Below are positions 25,699 to 34,806 of a stretch of 55,067 nucleotides of DNA, piece after piece (within the stretch, counting starts at the first letter, position 1; every line of letters begins with the position of its first letter). Below the pieces are notes generated by a model that was not told the DNA's origin, ran no database searches, and saw nothing but the letters and a program-made list of their open reading frames with translations. The position numbers and the translations under genes were made by a program. The DNA is taken from contig PHDU01000021.1 in the NCBI GenBank assembly GCA_002842755.1, positions 1-55,067 on the forward strand, written 5' to 3'. Origin of the DNA: Bacteroidetes bacterium HGW-Bacteroidetes-1 (lineage in GTDB: Bacteria; Bacteroidota; Bacteroidia; Bacteroidales; F082).

Positions 25699-27015
25699 CT
25701 AATAGCGTAACCACTTCCACACCTCTTTGTAGTTGACTTTTTTGCCATACATGAGAATTCCGGTACGATAAATTTTTGCTGCCAGCCAGGTTGTAAAAAG
25801 AAATCCTATTACCAACAGTGTCATCGAAAGAGCCAGCTCCCAGTAAGGTACTCCAAATGGAAGTCGAACCATCATCAAAACTGGAGAAGTAAGCGGAAAC
25901 ATCGATAACCAGAAGGCTATACTGCCGTCAGGATTATTAACAACAAAATTGGATACTACTATGCCTAAAATTAATGGTAAAGAAACTGGTAACATAAATT
26001 GTTGTGTATCTGCTTCATTGTCAACAGCCGAACCAATGGCAGCAAAAAGAGCAGCATAGAGCAGGTAACCGGCAATAAAATAAAAAAGAAACCCGAAAAT
26101 GATAACCCCAAAGTCGATGGAGTGAATCACTTCAAATACCTGAGCGATACTTTGGCTTGTTAATGTTTGTTCTTCTGATATTGTTTGATTTAAGAAAGAT
26201 CCTGAAGCTGCTGCTTGCTGAGCATTCATAACCTCAGATCCAAAAAGAGCTACGAATAACCCATAAATGCCTAACGTCAGGATTATCCATAGAAAAAACT
26301 GGGTGAGCCCAACCAATGCGATACCGGTGATTTTTCCCATCATCAACTGAAATGGACGAACCGATGATACAATAACCTCAATAATCCTGCTTGTTTTTTC
26401 TTCAATAACTCCACGCATTACCTGCGATCCGAAAAGAAAAATAAAGAAGTAAATAAGTATGGAAGTCAAAAGACCCAAAATCACTTGTACTTCTGTAAAA
26501 CTCTTTGACTCGCTTCCGTCTTCATCCAGTCTGATTGTAAGAATGTTAATGCTTGTTTTGGATTCTTTTATTACCCGGGGATCTATTCCTGAAGCTACCA
26601 GTTTCCGGTTTTCTACTTCAGTTTTCATTACGTTCCTAACGTAGGTGCGTAAAGTAAGTGAGCTCTGTTTCAAACTGAAAAGCTCAGCATTATTGGGTAC
26701 ATTTAACTCGGGCTGAGGAATATACAAAAGAGCATCATATTTTCCTTCTAAAATATTCTGTTTTTCAATGGCAAAACTATCAAAAACAGGGATGAAAATC
26801 ATATTGTCACCCGATTCAAATTTTTCGCTGAACCAATTTGTTTCGTCGAGAACAGCAATATTTTTTTTACTAATATCCGAAAGCGAAGCCAATACAACCG
26901 GCACAATCATTAAAGATGCCATCAACAGGGGGCCTAAAAAAGTCATGATTATAAAACTTTTTTTCTTTACGCGTGTAAGGTATTCACGCTGAAGGATGAG
27001 CATTGTTTTGTTCAT
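25699..27015 (-). CDS. ABC-2 type transporter permease, NatB-like
   Basis: A 438-residue permease. A cytosolic start (MLILQREYLTRVKKKSF) and a first membrane helix (about 23-44) are followed by a roughly 130-residue extracytosolic domain. A block of five membrane helices comes next, with FGSQVMRGVIEEKTSRIIEVIVSSV, the hallmark of the NatB/ABC-2 family. The partner ATPase is encoded 13 bases upstream. NatAB exports sodium in Bacillus; relatives move other substrates, so the cargo is unknown. It is the last gene of the grpE-dnaJ-natAB run and may respond to heat shock. Confidence 0.87.
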   Translation of the reverse strand: MNKTMLILQREYLTRVKKKSFIIMTFLGPLLMASLMIVPVVLASLSDISKKNIAVLDETNWFSEKFESGDNMIFIPVFDSFAIEKQNILEGKYDALLYIPQPELNVPNNAELFSLKQSSLTLRTYVRNVMKTEVENRKLVASGIDPRVIKESKTSINILTIRLDEDGSESKSFTEVQVILGLLTSILIYFFIFLFGSQVMRGVIEEKTSRIIEVIVSSVRPFQLMMGKITGIALVGLTQFFLWIILTLGIYGLFVALFGSEVMNAQQAAASGSFLNQTISEEQTLTSQSIAQVFEVIHSIDFGVIIFGFLFYFIAGYLLYAALFAAIGSAVDNEADTQQFMLPVSLPLILGIVVSNFVVNNPDGSIAFWLSMFPLTSPVLMMVRLPFGVPYWELALSMTLLVIGFLFTTWLAAKIYRTGILMYGKKVNYKEVWKWLRY

Positions 27016-27028
27016 ACTTTTGCACGTT

Positions 27029-28003
27029 TTAGGCTTGTTTCTGGCTTAACGTCTTGAAATGGGTTCCTTTTAACTGGTCATTCATATTTTCTGATTGGAC
27101 CTGCTGGATAAAAATTTCGTTCATTGTTGGTAATATCTCTTTAAAAGAAATGATGGTCGCCTTTGGAAGGATTTCTTCTATCAATTTGTTGGAATCAACA
27201 ATATCTTCGCTTTGAATTTTAATGATTTTTTCTCCAAAGGAAGTAGTATTCTCTGAAAGTATATTGAAATCAGATGGAATGATAGCCTTATGATCAAATT
27301 TCAGGTTGTCGAGAATTAATTCAAATGTATGAGAGCGGTACTGCCTTTTAATTTCATCCACTGCACCGTCAAGAATTTTTTCACTGTTATGTATTAACGC
27401 GATATGGTCGCATAATTCTTCAACAGAAGCCATATTATGTGTAGAAAAGAGTATTGTAGCTCCTTTTTCCCGAAGATTTAGTATTTCTTCTTTAATAAGA
27501 TTCACGTTAATTGGGTCGAAGCCACTAAATGGCTCATCAAAAATTAACAATTCAGGGTTATGGATAACAGTCACAACGAACTGAATTTTTTGCTGCATTC
27601 CTTTGCTGAGTTCTTCCACTTTTCTTTCCCACCAGGCCTCAATTTCAAATTTCTCAAACCATTCATGAAGCTTTTTACGCGCAGTTTGTTTATCAACTCC
27701 TTTTAGCTGTGCAAGATACATGGCTTGCTCCCCAACTTTCATTTTTTTGTAAAGGCCGCGCTCTTCCGGAAGATAACCAATTTTTTGTGCGTGATGAGGT
27801 TTTAGGTGTTCACCGTTAAAAAACATCATTCCTTCATCAGGTGCAGTAATTTGATTGATGATTCTTATGAGCGATGTTTTTCCGGCGCCATTCGGCCCAA
27901 GAAGTCCAAAAATACTCTGTTTAGGAACTCCAATACTTACCTTGTTAAGTGCAAGATGATTGGCGTAACGTTTGGTAATTTCTTTAGCCTCTAAAAAATA
28001 CAT
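27029..28003 (-). CDS. ABC transporter ATP-binding protein, NatA-like
   Basis: A 324-residue ATPase with Walker A GPNGAGKTS, a Q-loop (NQITAPDEG), a signature region reading ELSKGMQQK instead of the classical LSGGQ, and Walker B LLIFDEPFSGFDP followed by the H-loop STHNM. The LSKGMQQK form is usual for this export subfamily (DUF4162 type), whose C-terminal domain of about 90 residues is present. It lies 14 bases after dnaJ and 13 before the permease gene. Confidence 0.92.
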   Translation of the reverse strand: MYFLEAKEITKRYANHLALNKVSIGVPKQSIFGLLGPNGAGKTSLIRIINQITAPDEGMMFFNGEHLKPHHAQKIGYLPEERGLYKKMKVGEQAMYLAQLKGVDKQTARKKLHEWFEKFEIEAWWERKVEELSKGMQQKIQFVVTVIHNPELLIFDEPFSGFDPINVNLIKEEILNLREKGATILFSTHNMASVEELCDHIALIHNSEKILDGAVDEIKRQYRSHTFELILDNLKFDHKAIIPSDFNILSENTTSFGEKIIKIQSEDIVDSNKLIEEILPKATIISFKEILPTMNEIFIQQVQSENMNDQLKGTHFKTLSQKQA

Positions 28004-28017
28004 ATCTTAATGTGATA

Positions 28018-29160
28018 TTATCCAAAATACTCCCTCATCTTGTCGAAGAATCGCTTTTCACTTTCAGTGGGATTGGGTTTGAAATTTTGGGAGTTTTGAA
28101 GATTTTCAAGTGTTTTTCTTTCCTCTTTACTAAGTTCTTTTGGAATCCAGACATTCAGATTTACCAAAAGGTCTCCATTACCATACTGATTTACGCTTGG
28201 TAGTCCTTTGCCCTTTAATCTGAGTACTTTTCCTGGTTGGGTTCCGGGTGCAATCTTTAATCTTGCTTTTCCATCTACTGTCGGTACTTCAACTTGTGTG
28301 CCCAAGGCTGCATCAGTAAAACTGATAAATAAATTATGAATAAGATTATTGCCATCACGTTCCAGATCCTCGTGTTTTTCTTCTTCGATAAGAACAATAA
28401 GATCACCGGGGATACCTCCTCTGGCACCAGCATTTCCTTTTCCGTTAAGTGATAATTGCATGCCTTCACCAACTCCTGCCGGAATGTTGATTGGGATTAT
28501 TTCTTCGTCTCGAACAACACCATTTCCCTGACAATGGACACATTTTTTAGTTATAAGTCTTCCTTCTCCGCCGCAAGTGGGGCAGGTTGAAGTAGTTTGC
28601 ATATGCCCTAAAAAAGTACTGGTAACACGGGTAACGTGCCCACTTCCATTACAAGTCGAACAATTGGCATAAGAGCCCCCATTTTCGGCTCCTGTTCCAC
28701 TGCAATATTTACAGGAAACGTATTTTGAAACTTTTATTTTTTTCTCAACACCAAGAGCAATTTCTTGCAGATTAAGCCTGACTTTTACACGAAGATTTGA
28801 TCCCTTATTAACATTTCTTCCACGATTGGTGTTTCCTCCGAAACCTCCAAAAGCACCTCCAAAGATGTCGCCAAACTGACTGAAAATATCATCCATACTC
28901 ATGCCGCCGCCAAATCCTCCTCCTCCTGAAGTTCCTCCCACACCAGCATGACCGTATCGATCATAACGTGCTTTTTTGTCAGGGTTGCTTAACACTTCAT
29001 ATGCTTCAGCGGCTTCCTTAAACTTTTCTTCGGCTGTGTTATCGTTTGGATTTTTATCAGGGTGAAATTTTAAAGCCATTTTGCGATAAGCTTTTTTGAT
29101 ATCCACATCAGTGGCAGCACGATCTATTTCAAGTACTTCGTAATAATCTCTTTTTGACAT
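28018..29160 (-). CDS. dnaJ: Chaperone protein DnaJ
   Basis: A 380-residue Hsp40 co-chaperone with complete architecture. The J-domain has HPDKNP and the preceding [12 protein letters not shown] Gly/Phe region (about 75-112) contains [10 protein letters not shown]. The zinc-binding domain has four CxxCxGxG repeats: [24 protein letters not shown] and CVHCQGNG. The C-terminal substrate domain ends in KMREYFG. It stimulates DnaK ATPase; dnaK itself is not in the window. It follows grpE after 28 bases. Confidence 0.97.
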   Translation of the reverse strand: MSKRDYYEVLEIDRAATDVDIKKAYRKMALKFHPDKNPNDNTAEEKFKEAAEAYEVLSNPDKKARYDRYGHAGVGGTSGGGGFGGGMSMDDIFSQFGDIFGGAFGGFGGNTNRGRNVNKGSNLRVKVRLNLQEIALGVEKKIKVSKYVSCKYCSGTGAENGGSYANCSTCNGSGHVTRVTSTFLGHMQTTSTCPTCGGEGRLITKKCVHCQGNGVVRDEEIIPINIPAGVGEGMQLSLNGKGNAGARGGIPGDLIVLIEEEKHEDLERDGNNLIHNLFISFTDAALGTQVEVPTVDGKARLKIAPGTQPGKVLRLKGKGLPSVNQYGNGDLLVNLNVWIPKELSKEERKTLENLQNSQNFKPNPTESEKRFFDKMREYFG

Positions 29161-29188
29161 TTTTGTGTTTTTCTGTTCCTTGCTGAAT

Positions 29189-29788
29189 TTAGCTTCCTAC
29201 AACAACTTTGGCAAAACGGATTATTTTCCCATTTAAAGTATAGCCTTTTTGGATTACATCCAGAACTTTTCCTTTACCTGACTCATTTTCAGCAGGTATA
29301 TTCGTAAGAGCTTCATGAAAATCTGTATTAAAAGGTTCGCCTGAAGCTTTCATTTCTTCAAGGCCTTTTTGTTGTAACAATTTTATTAACTTATTATAAA
29401 TTAAGGATATACCTTCAATATTATTATTGTTTTCTTTGTTGTTTGATAAGATGCTCATGGCTCTTTCAAAGTCATCCACAACGGTAAGCAGTGAAATTAT
29501 AACTTCCTCGGAGGCTGTTTTGCTTAAATCAATTTTCTCTTTTAATGTACGCTTCCTGAAGTTGTCAAACTCTGAAAATAAGCGTAAATACTTATCATTG
29601 AGTTCATCATATTTGCTTTGAAGAGCTTCTAAAGCTTCATTGTCTTTATCCTTTTTGCGATGTTTTTTTGATTTATCTTTCTTATGAATTGATTCATCCT
29701 TTTCATTTACAGCATCGTTTTCTTCAATTCTGATGTCTTCAAAATCTTCCATCTCGGTCTGATCTTTTACTTTTTGATTTTTTTCCAT
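29189..29788 (-). CDS. grpE: Nucleotide exchange factor GrpE
   Basis: A 199-residue DnaK exchange factor. A long charged N-terminal region rich in Lys, Asp and Glu (about 1-55) leads into the coiled coil ([27 protein letters not shown]). The beta-wing domain follows with [45 protein letters not shown], the GrpE signature. An open frame continues upstream to 29893, but the extra residues are not GrpE-like, they overlap murA, and they run through the promoter at 29816-29857. ATG 29788 ([10 protein letters not shown]) is therefore taken as the start. Confidence 0.95.
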   Translation of the reverse strand: MEKNQKVKDQTEMEDFEDIRIEENDAVNEKDESIHKKDKSKKHRKKDKDNEALEALQSKYDELNDKYLRLFSEFDNFRKRTLKEKIDLSKTASEEVIISLLTVVDDFERAMSILSNNKENNNNIEGISLIYNKLIKLLQQKGLEEMKASGEPFNTDFHEALTNIPAENESGKGKVLDVIQKGYTLNGKIIRFAKVVVGS

Positions 29789-29815
29789 AAAACGTTTTAT
29801 TAATGCTGACCAACG

Positions 29816-29857
29816 ATCAAATAGTTTGCCAGCAAAATTCAAATTGACAATTTGACA
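29816..29857 (-). promoter_or_regulatory. grpE promoter, sigma-54-like, shared with htpG
   Basis: Read on the minus strand: TGTCA (29857-29853), 13 bases, AATTTTGC (29839-29832), TGGCA (29831-29827), 5 bases, TTTGAT (29821-29816). A second TGTCA lies at 29849-29845, so the two are 8 bases apart as a direct repeat. Every element and spacing matches the htpG promoter apart from one base missing before TGGCA. The transcript would begin near 29806, about 17 bases before the grpE ATG. Confidence 0.55.
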
Positions 29858-29867
29858 GTACTTTTGG

Positions 29868-31175
29868 CTAGATTCGTTCAATATTGGCTCCAATAGCCTG
29901 CAGTCGTTTTTCTATAAACTGATATCCACGGTCAATCTGGTCAATGTTGTCAATAATACTTGTGCCGCTGGCTGATAAAGCCGCGATGAGCAGTGCAACA
30001 CCTGCGCGGATATCAGGAGAACTCATACGAATACCTCGAAGAGGATATTTTCTGTCAAGACCTATTACGCTAGCGCGGTGAGGATCGCAAAGAATAATCT
30101 GAGCCCCCATATCGATTAGTTTATCTACAAAAAAAAGTCTGCTTTCGAACATTTTTTGGTGAATCAGAACACTGCCCTTTGCTTGCGTTGCTACAACAAG
30201 CATAATACTAATTAAGTCGGGTGTAAAACCAGGCCAGGGCGCATCGGCAACTGTCATAATACTTCCATCCATGAATGTCTCCACCTCATAGTGTTCGTGT
30301 ACAGGAATATAAATGTCGTCATTGCGAAACTCAAGACGAATACCCATTCTCGTAAAAACATCAGGTATTATTCCCAGATTGGAAATCCCGACATTTTTAA
30401 TGGTTAATTCTGAGGCAGTCATAGCTGCCATTCCGATGAAACTACCCACTTCAATCATGTCAGCGAGCAAAGTATGCGTTGTTCCATTCAATTGCTGAAC
30501 CCCTTCAATGGTAAGCAAATTTGAGCCAATGCCTTGGATATGAGCCCCCATTCTAACAAGCATCACGCAAAGCTGCACCAGATATGGTTCACATGCTGCA
30601 TTAAAAATGGTGGTAATTCCTTCTGCCATAACAGCTGCCATCACAATATTTGCTGTACCAGTAACTGAAGCTTCGTCGAGTAGCATATAAGTACCTTGAA
30701 GTTTTCGTCCTGTGGTTACCTCATAAAACCGACTTCCTTCTGTGGTTTCAAATTTCGCTCCCAATTTCTGCAAGCCAATGAAATGAGTGTCAAGGCGACG
30801 CCTCCCTATTTTATCTCCTCCTGGGTGGGGGATAAATGCTTTGCCGTAACGGGCTAGCAATGGACCGGCAATCATAATACTACCGCGTAAAAGTGATGCT
30901 TTACATATGAAATTATCAGTTTGTAGGTATTCCAGATTTATTTCTTTTGCTTGAAGAAAAAGTTGTGAGGAGGAGCGTCTTTCAGTTTCAACCCCCATCT
31001 CAGCCAACAGTTTTATCAAATTATTAACGTCAACAATATCTGGTAAGTTATTTATTTCAACTTTTTCTTCTGTTAAAAGGCATGCACATAGAATTTGCAG
31101 AGCTTCGTTTTTTGCTCCCTGAGGAATGATTTCTCCGTGAAGTGGGGTTCCCCCTTTAATCTTAAATGATCCCAT
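29868..31175 (-). CDS. murA: UDP-N-acetylglucosamine 1-carboxyvinyltransferase MurA
   Basis: A 435-residue enzyme that transfers enolpyruvyl from PEP to UDP-GlcNAc, the first committed step of peptidoglycan synthesis. It has the two-domain inside-out barrel of the EPSP synthase family. GAKNEAL (residues 20-26) holds the catalytic Lys, and RGSIMIAGPLLARYG and SPDIRAGVALLIAAL are conserved. The active-site loop reads HPGGDKIGRRRLDTH: Asp121 stands where E. coli has Cys115, the residue alkylated by fosfomycin. The Asp form is known in other bacteria to be active and fosfomycin-resistant. Its end lies 79 bases before the grpE start. Confidence 0.95.
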   Translation of the reverse strand: MGSFKIKGGTPLHGEIIPQGAKNEALQILCACLLTEEKVEINNLPDIVDVNNLIKLLAEMGVETERRSSSQLFLQAKEINLEYLQTDNFICKASLLRGSIMIAGPLLARYGKAFIPHPGGDKIGRRRLDTHFIGLQKLGAKFETTEGSRFYEVTTGRKLQGTYMLLDEASVTGTANIVMAAVMAEGITTIFNAACEPYLVQLCVMLVRMGAHIQGIGSNLLTIEGVQQLNGTTHTLLADMIEVGSFIGMAAMTASELTIKNVGISNLGIIPDVFTRMGIRLEFRNDDIYIPVHEHYEVETFMDGSIMTVADAPWPGFTPDLISIMLVVATQAKGSVLIHQKMFESRLFFVDKLIDMGAQIILCDPHRASVIGLDRKYPLRGIRMSSPDIRAGVALLIAALSASGTSIIDNIDQIDRGYQFIEKRLQAIGANIERI

Positions 31176-31246
31176 TGTCAGTTGTATTTTTTTGAAATTG
31201 CCTGAGTTTCTTATCTTTTTTTTGTGCTATTGATCAAAAATTATGT

Positions 31247-31254
31247 CAAAAGTA
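31247..31254 (-). promoter_or_regulatory. Possible murA -7 box
   Basis: TACTTTTG on the minus strand fits TAnnTTTG exactly and lies about 70 bases before the murA start codon. No TTG is found at the proper distance upstream, so confidence is limited. Confidence 0.35.
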
Positions 31255-31289
31255 AGTATTAATCCTGCGATGTTCCCGAATAAAACAAA

Positions 31290-31319
31290 AAGGCAAAAAA
31301 CCACAGGGTTTTTTGCCTT
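31290..31319 (-). terminator. Strong terminator after the DUF4290 gene
   Basis: AAGGCAAAAAACC (31290-31302) and GGTTTTTTGCCTT (31307-31319) form a perfect 13-bp stem with a 4-base loop. On the minus strand the hairpin is followed by TTTGTTTTATT. It ends the DUF4290 transcript 20 bases after its stop and insulates murA. Confidence 0.88.
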
Positions 31320-31338
31320 CATCATGACAAAAATTCTA

Positions 31339-31989
31339 CTAACGTGATTTTTTGCGCTGGAAAGATTGATTATCCCGGCGCTGGTTGAATTTCTTTTTCT
31401 TAATGAAGGAGGATGATGAGACTCCGATATTGCTTTTTGCAAGAATCTCATTTGTAGAAGTAAGTTTTGATTCCTCTGGAATAGTGAGTTTTCCTGCCGA
31501 TAATTCTTCCAGATTCAAAGCAATGGTTGCATCAGCAACAGAATCACGATTCCAAACCAAATAGAGTTTCTTCATATTGTTTGCAATGGCATGAATCAGT
31601 GCTTCTTTTTCTGGCCCATCTTCATACTCTGTAGCTTTGTTAATCAGATTTACTGTGCATTTACCATAATGTCCGTAACGTATTCTTGTTGAGCTATAAC
31701 CAATATGCTTTGGCTTTTTCATTGCCAGCTCCTTTTCAGGTTTTGGATAAGGGCTATCAACATCAAGTTTGTAATCGCTGATAATATACATATGATCCCA
31801 CAATTTGTGCAAATAATCAACAGTATCTTTAACCTGAGGATTCATTTGCGCCATCACACTTACAACAAAATGCGCTGCTTCAGTTCTTTTTTTTCTGTCT
31901 TCTATCGTAAATAGATGCTCTATCATCGATTGAATATTCCGGCCATATTCAGGTATGGTAAGGTGGCTTCTTAGGGTGTTATATTCCAT
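31339..31989 (-). CDS. DUF4290 protein
   Basis: A 216-residue protein of a family I know only from Bacteroidota. The N-terminal part is well conserved: MEYNTLRSHLTIPEYGRNIQ, then KRTEAAHFVVSVMAQMNPQVKD and LWDHMYIISDYKLDVDSPYP. The last 60 residues are Lys/Arg/Ser-rich and look disordered (FIKKKKFNQRRDNQSFQRKK), suggesting nucleic acid or ribosome contact. Function is unknown. It is a single gene with its own strong promoter and terminator, and it lies upstream of murA in the same direction, an arrangement I recall from related genomes. Confidence 0.8.
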   Translation of the reverse strand: MEYNTLRSHLTIPEYGRNIQSMIEHLFTIEDRKKRTEAAHFVVSVMAQMNPQVKDTVDYLHKLWDHMYIISDYKLDVDSPYPKPEKELAMKKPKHIGYSSTRIRYGHYGKCTVNLINKATEYEDGPEKEALIHAIANNMKKLYLVWNRDSVADATIALNLEELSAGKLTIPEESKLTSTNEILAKSNIGVSSSSFIKKKKFNQRRDNQSFQRKKSR

Positions 31990-32089
31990 ATATAATAAGG
32001 TGTCAGTACATTTCTTATAATAATCCTGTAATTTGTTTTAGATTTCGTGTCAAATAACGGGAAGAAAATAAAGTTCAGGGATTTCTCTG

Positions 32090-32119
32090 CAAAGATAATA
32101 CATTATTCATTGTTGGCAA
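32090..32119 (-). promoter_or_regulatory. Promoter of the DUF4290 gene
   Basis: Minus strand: TTG (32119-32117), exactly 19 bases, then TATCTTTG (32097-32090). This is a perfect match to the Bacteroidota consensus. The -33 element lies inside the last codons of the uvrD-like gene. The leader to the start codon at 31989 would be about 95 bases. Confidence 0.7.
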
Positions 32120-34391
32120 TTATTTTCAAACGAGCGAACTTAAGAAGTAATTGCTTCTGACCAATTCCATTAAAAAACACTGTTGCTTTTCTATTTGCAC
32201 CTGCCCCTTCCATGTGTACTATTTTCCCTCTGCCAAATTTTTGATGTTCAACATTCATTCCTATCTGTAACCCATCAATATCGGAGGGTTCAAAATGAAC
32301 CGATGATTCGTTTTCGTTTTTAATTGATGTCGAGCCTGATAACTTTCGGATGGTTTCGGAGGTCAAAGAGGTATTATCGAGGTGCCTCTTTCCTGGAATA
32401 CTTCTCTTAGGAGTTTCAATCAGCTGAGGATTAATTTCTTCGATAAAACGGCTTGGTTCGCAGAGAGTAAGGTTGCCCCAACGGTAACGACTTTCCGCAT
32501 AACTGATTGTAACTTTCTCCTCGGCTCGTGTAAGTGCAACATAAAACAGCCTTCTCTCTTCCTCAAGTTCGGCCCTTGTTCCCAGCGATTGAATAGAAGG
32601 AAAAAGGTTTTCTTCAAGGCCAACTATATACACATAAGGAAATTCAAGCCCCTTTGCAGCATGAATTGTCATCAGACTTACATAATCCGCGTTTGCATCT
32701 TCATCTTTTTTATCTGCATCAGTCAGAAGTGCAACATCCTGCATGAAATGCCCGAGCGATCGTGCTGGTTTGCCTTCTTCACCAAGTTCGGAAGCTTCAG
32801 GTTCGCGTTCCGAAAATTCCATGATTGCATTAAGTAGCTCCTCAATATTTTCAACCCGACTTATTGATTCAACAGTGTCTTCTTCTTTTAGTGCTGCAAC
32901 AATACCAATTGAATTTGTAATATGTTTTGCAAGTTCGAAAGCACTCATTTTATCCAGCTGGATAATAAAGCTCTTTATTTTTGTAGCAAATTCTGATAGT
33001 TTATTTATAGTTCCACGGTTAATATCTGTAATTTGAGATGAAGGATTACTTATTAATTCCCAAATACTTACATCTAAATCGTTGCTTAAAACCTGAAGCC
33101 TTTCTATTGAAGTTTTGCCAATTCCCCGTATTGGATAGTTGATAATACGCAACAAGGATTCTTCATCATTGGGGTTGATAACCAGTCGAAAATAAGCCAG
33201 TAAATCTTTCACCTCTTTACGGCTATAGAAAGATAATCCTCCATAAATACGGTAAGGAATACCTTGTCGTCGAAGCGCTTCTTCTAAAGAACGCGATTGA
33301 GCATTGGTGCGATATAGGATAGCAAAGTTTTTATTTGGAAGTTGCTTCGACATTTTATAACCAAAGATCGAATGTGCGACCAATGTTCCTTCTTCACCAT
33401 CAGAAGTTGCACGCAATAAGCTTATTGGCATACCTTCTTCATTATCGGTCCAAACAGTCTTTTTAATCTGATCTTTATTAAGCGCAATCACTCCGTTGGC
33501 TGCATTCACAATAGTTTTGGTTGAACGGTAGTTTTGTTCGAGTCTGAATAATTTATGATCATTATAATCACGCTTAAAATTCAGAATGTTTTCAATGTTG
33601 GCTCCACGGAATGAATAAATGCTCTGTGCGTCATCTCCAACAACTGTAATGTTTTCAAAAAGGGCGGCCATGCGCTTGATTATTAAATACTGGGCATGGT
33701 TGGTATCTTGATACTCATCCACCAAAATATAGCTGAATTTGTGTTGGTATTTGTAAAGGACTTCCGGAAAATCACGAAATAACAGATTAGTATTAAACAA
33801 CAAATCGTCAAAATCCATGGCGTCGGACCGCTTCAGACGGGCATTGTAAGTTTTGAATATCTCTCCAATAAAAGGTTTTCCGGCGGCACCATCAGCAGTT
33901 TGAATTTCCGGATTATTGATATAGTCCAAGGGAGAAAATAAGTTGGATTTAGCATTTGAGATACGGTGCAAAACGAATGAGGGATTATACACCTTTGAGT
34001 CAAGTGCCATATCATTCAGGATTCCTTTTATCAGTCGTTTACTGTCATCACTATCGTAAATTGTGAAATTTTGAGGATAACCAAGATGGTGCCCCTCTAT
34101 GCGTAAAATTCTTGCAAAAACAGAATGAAAAGTCCCCATCCAAACGTTTCGTCCATTTGAATCACCGATAAGTTTGATAATTCTTGCTTTCATTTCACGA
34201 GCTGCTTTGTTTGTAAAAGTTAGCGCTAAGATTGAAAATGGGTCTGTTCCTTGTTGCAGCAAATACGCGATGCGGTAGGTAAGAGCACGCGTTTTACCAG
34301 AACCTGCTCCTGCAATAATCATTACAGGTCCTTCAGTATTAATTACAGCTTCACGCTGAGAATCATTGAGTTGTAAAAGTAAATTTGTCAC
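32103..34391 (-). CDS. pcrA: UvrD/PcrA-type superfamily 1 DNA helicase
   Basis: A 762-residue 3'-5' helicase for nucleotide-excision and mismatch repair and for clearing proteins from DNA. Motifs in order: Q motif LNDSQREAV, Walker A AGAGSGKT, motif Ia LTFTNKAAREMK, motif II VDEYQDTN, motif III VGDDAQSIYSFRGA, motif IV RLEQNYRST, motif V MTIHAAKGLEFPYVYI and motif VI VALTRAEEKV. The C-terminus carries a Tudor-like domain (GMNVEHQKFGRGKIVHMEG), as in PcrA. Whether uvrD or pcrA is the better name cannot be decided. A TAATTTTG box at 34413-34420 on the minus strand is a possible promoter. Confidence 0.95.
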   Translation of the reverse strand: MTNLLLQLNDSQREAVINTEGPVMIIAGAGSGKTRALTYRIAYLLQQGTDPFSILALTFTNKAAREMKARIIKLIGDSNGRNVWMGTFHSVFARILRIEGHHLGYPQNFTIYDSDDSKRLIKGILNDMALDSKVYNPSFVLHRISNAKSNLFSPLDYINNPEIQTADGAAGKPFIGEIFKTYNARLKRSDAMDFDDLLFNTNLLFRDFPEVLYKYQHKFSYILVDEYQDTNHAQYLIIKRMAALFENITVVGDDAQSIYSFRGANIENILNFKRDYNDHKLFRLEQNYRSTKTIVNAANGVIALNKDQIKKTVWTDNEEGMPISLLRATSDGEEGTLVAHSIFGYKMSKQLPNKNFAILYRTNAQSRSLEEALRRQGIPYRIYGGLSFYSRKEVKDLLAYFRLVINPNDEESLLRIINYPIRGIGKTSIERLQVLSNDLDVSIWELISNPSSQITDINRGTINKLSEFATKIKSFIIQLDKMSAFELAKHITNSIGIVAALKEEDTVESISRVENIEELLNAIMEFSEREPEASELGEEGKPARSLGHFMQDVALLTDADKKDEDANADYVSLMTIHAAKGLEFPYVYIVGLEENLFPSIQSLGTRAELEEERRLFYVALTRAEEKVTISYAESRYRWGNLTLCEPSRFIEEINPQLIETPKRSIPGKRHLDNTSLTSETIRKLSGSTSIKNENESSVHFEPSDIDGLQIGMNVEHQKFGRGKIVHMEGAGANRKATVFFNGIGQKQLLLKFARLKIIANNE

Positions 34392-34412
34392 CGTTTCTTG
34401 TTAATTTAACTG

Positions 34413-34420
34413 CAAAATTA
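34413..34420 (-). promoter_or_regulatory. Possible uvrD/pcrA -7 box
   Basis: TAATTTTG on the minus strand matches TAnnTTTG, 21 bases before the start codon. The nearest upstream TTG is 24 bases further, longer than usual. Confidence 0.35.
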
Positions 34421-34770
34421 GTTTATTTAGATGAGTTTCTCTTGCAAAACCAAAAGCTGCAAACATCTGAAGGTTTTTTGAAGGAAGATTGTCTCGAAAG
34501 TTTTAAATTTCTATGTCTGTTTTATATACTTTGAATCTTGATATTGCGTAGATAAAACGGATTTTCAATAGAGCATGAATGAATGCAATTGCATGCTTTA
34601 CAATTCAAATTCATTTCACTTATTAACAATTTTTCAAGGATTCAGGTTTATATTAAGATTTTAAGAGAATGAAAATATCGGATTATTATAATATTTGCTT
34701 TGGTTTTTCATGTTGTGAGATTGCAATCAATTATTTTTTATAACTTTTAATAAAAAAAGAATATAAATAT
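34421..34770. other. Gene-free AT-rich stretch with a 12-bp palindrome
   Basis: No gene is supported between the helicase promoter and the rpsL promoters. The one structured feature is ATGCAATTGCAT at 34583-34594, a perfect 12-bp palindrome, overlapped by a second inverted pair, AGCATG (34572-34577) and CATGCT (34592-34597). It could be a protein-binding site; nothing more can be said. Confidence 0.4.
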
Positions 34771-34800
34771 TTGCAGAGAATAAAATTATTTTTACCTTTG
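34771..34800 (+). promoter_or_regulatory. Distal promoter P1 of the ribosomal operon
   Basis: TTG (34771-34773), exactly 19 bases, TACCTTTG (34793-34800): a perfect Bacteroidota promoter, followed by CAGCCCC. Transcription would start near 34807, giving a leader of about 265 bases before rpsL that passes through P2. Confidence 0.75.
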
Positions 34801-34806
34801 CAGCCC

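Noticed and set aside
29789-29893. An N-terminal extension of GrpE by 35 residues
   Set aside because: It overlaps murA, is not GrpE-like, and runs through the grpE promoter.
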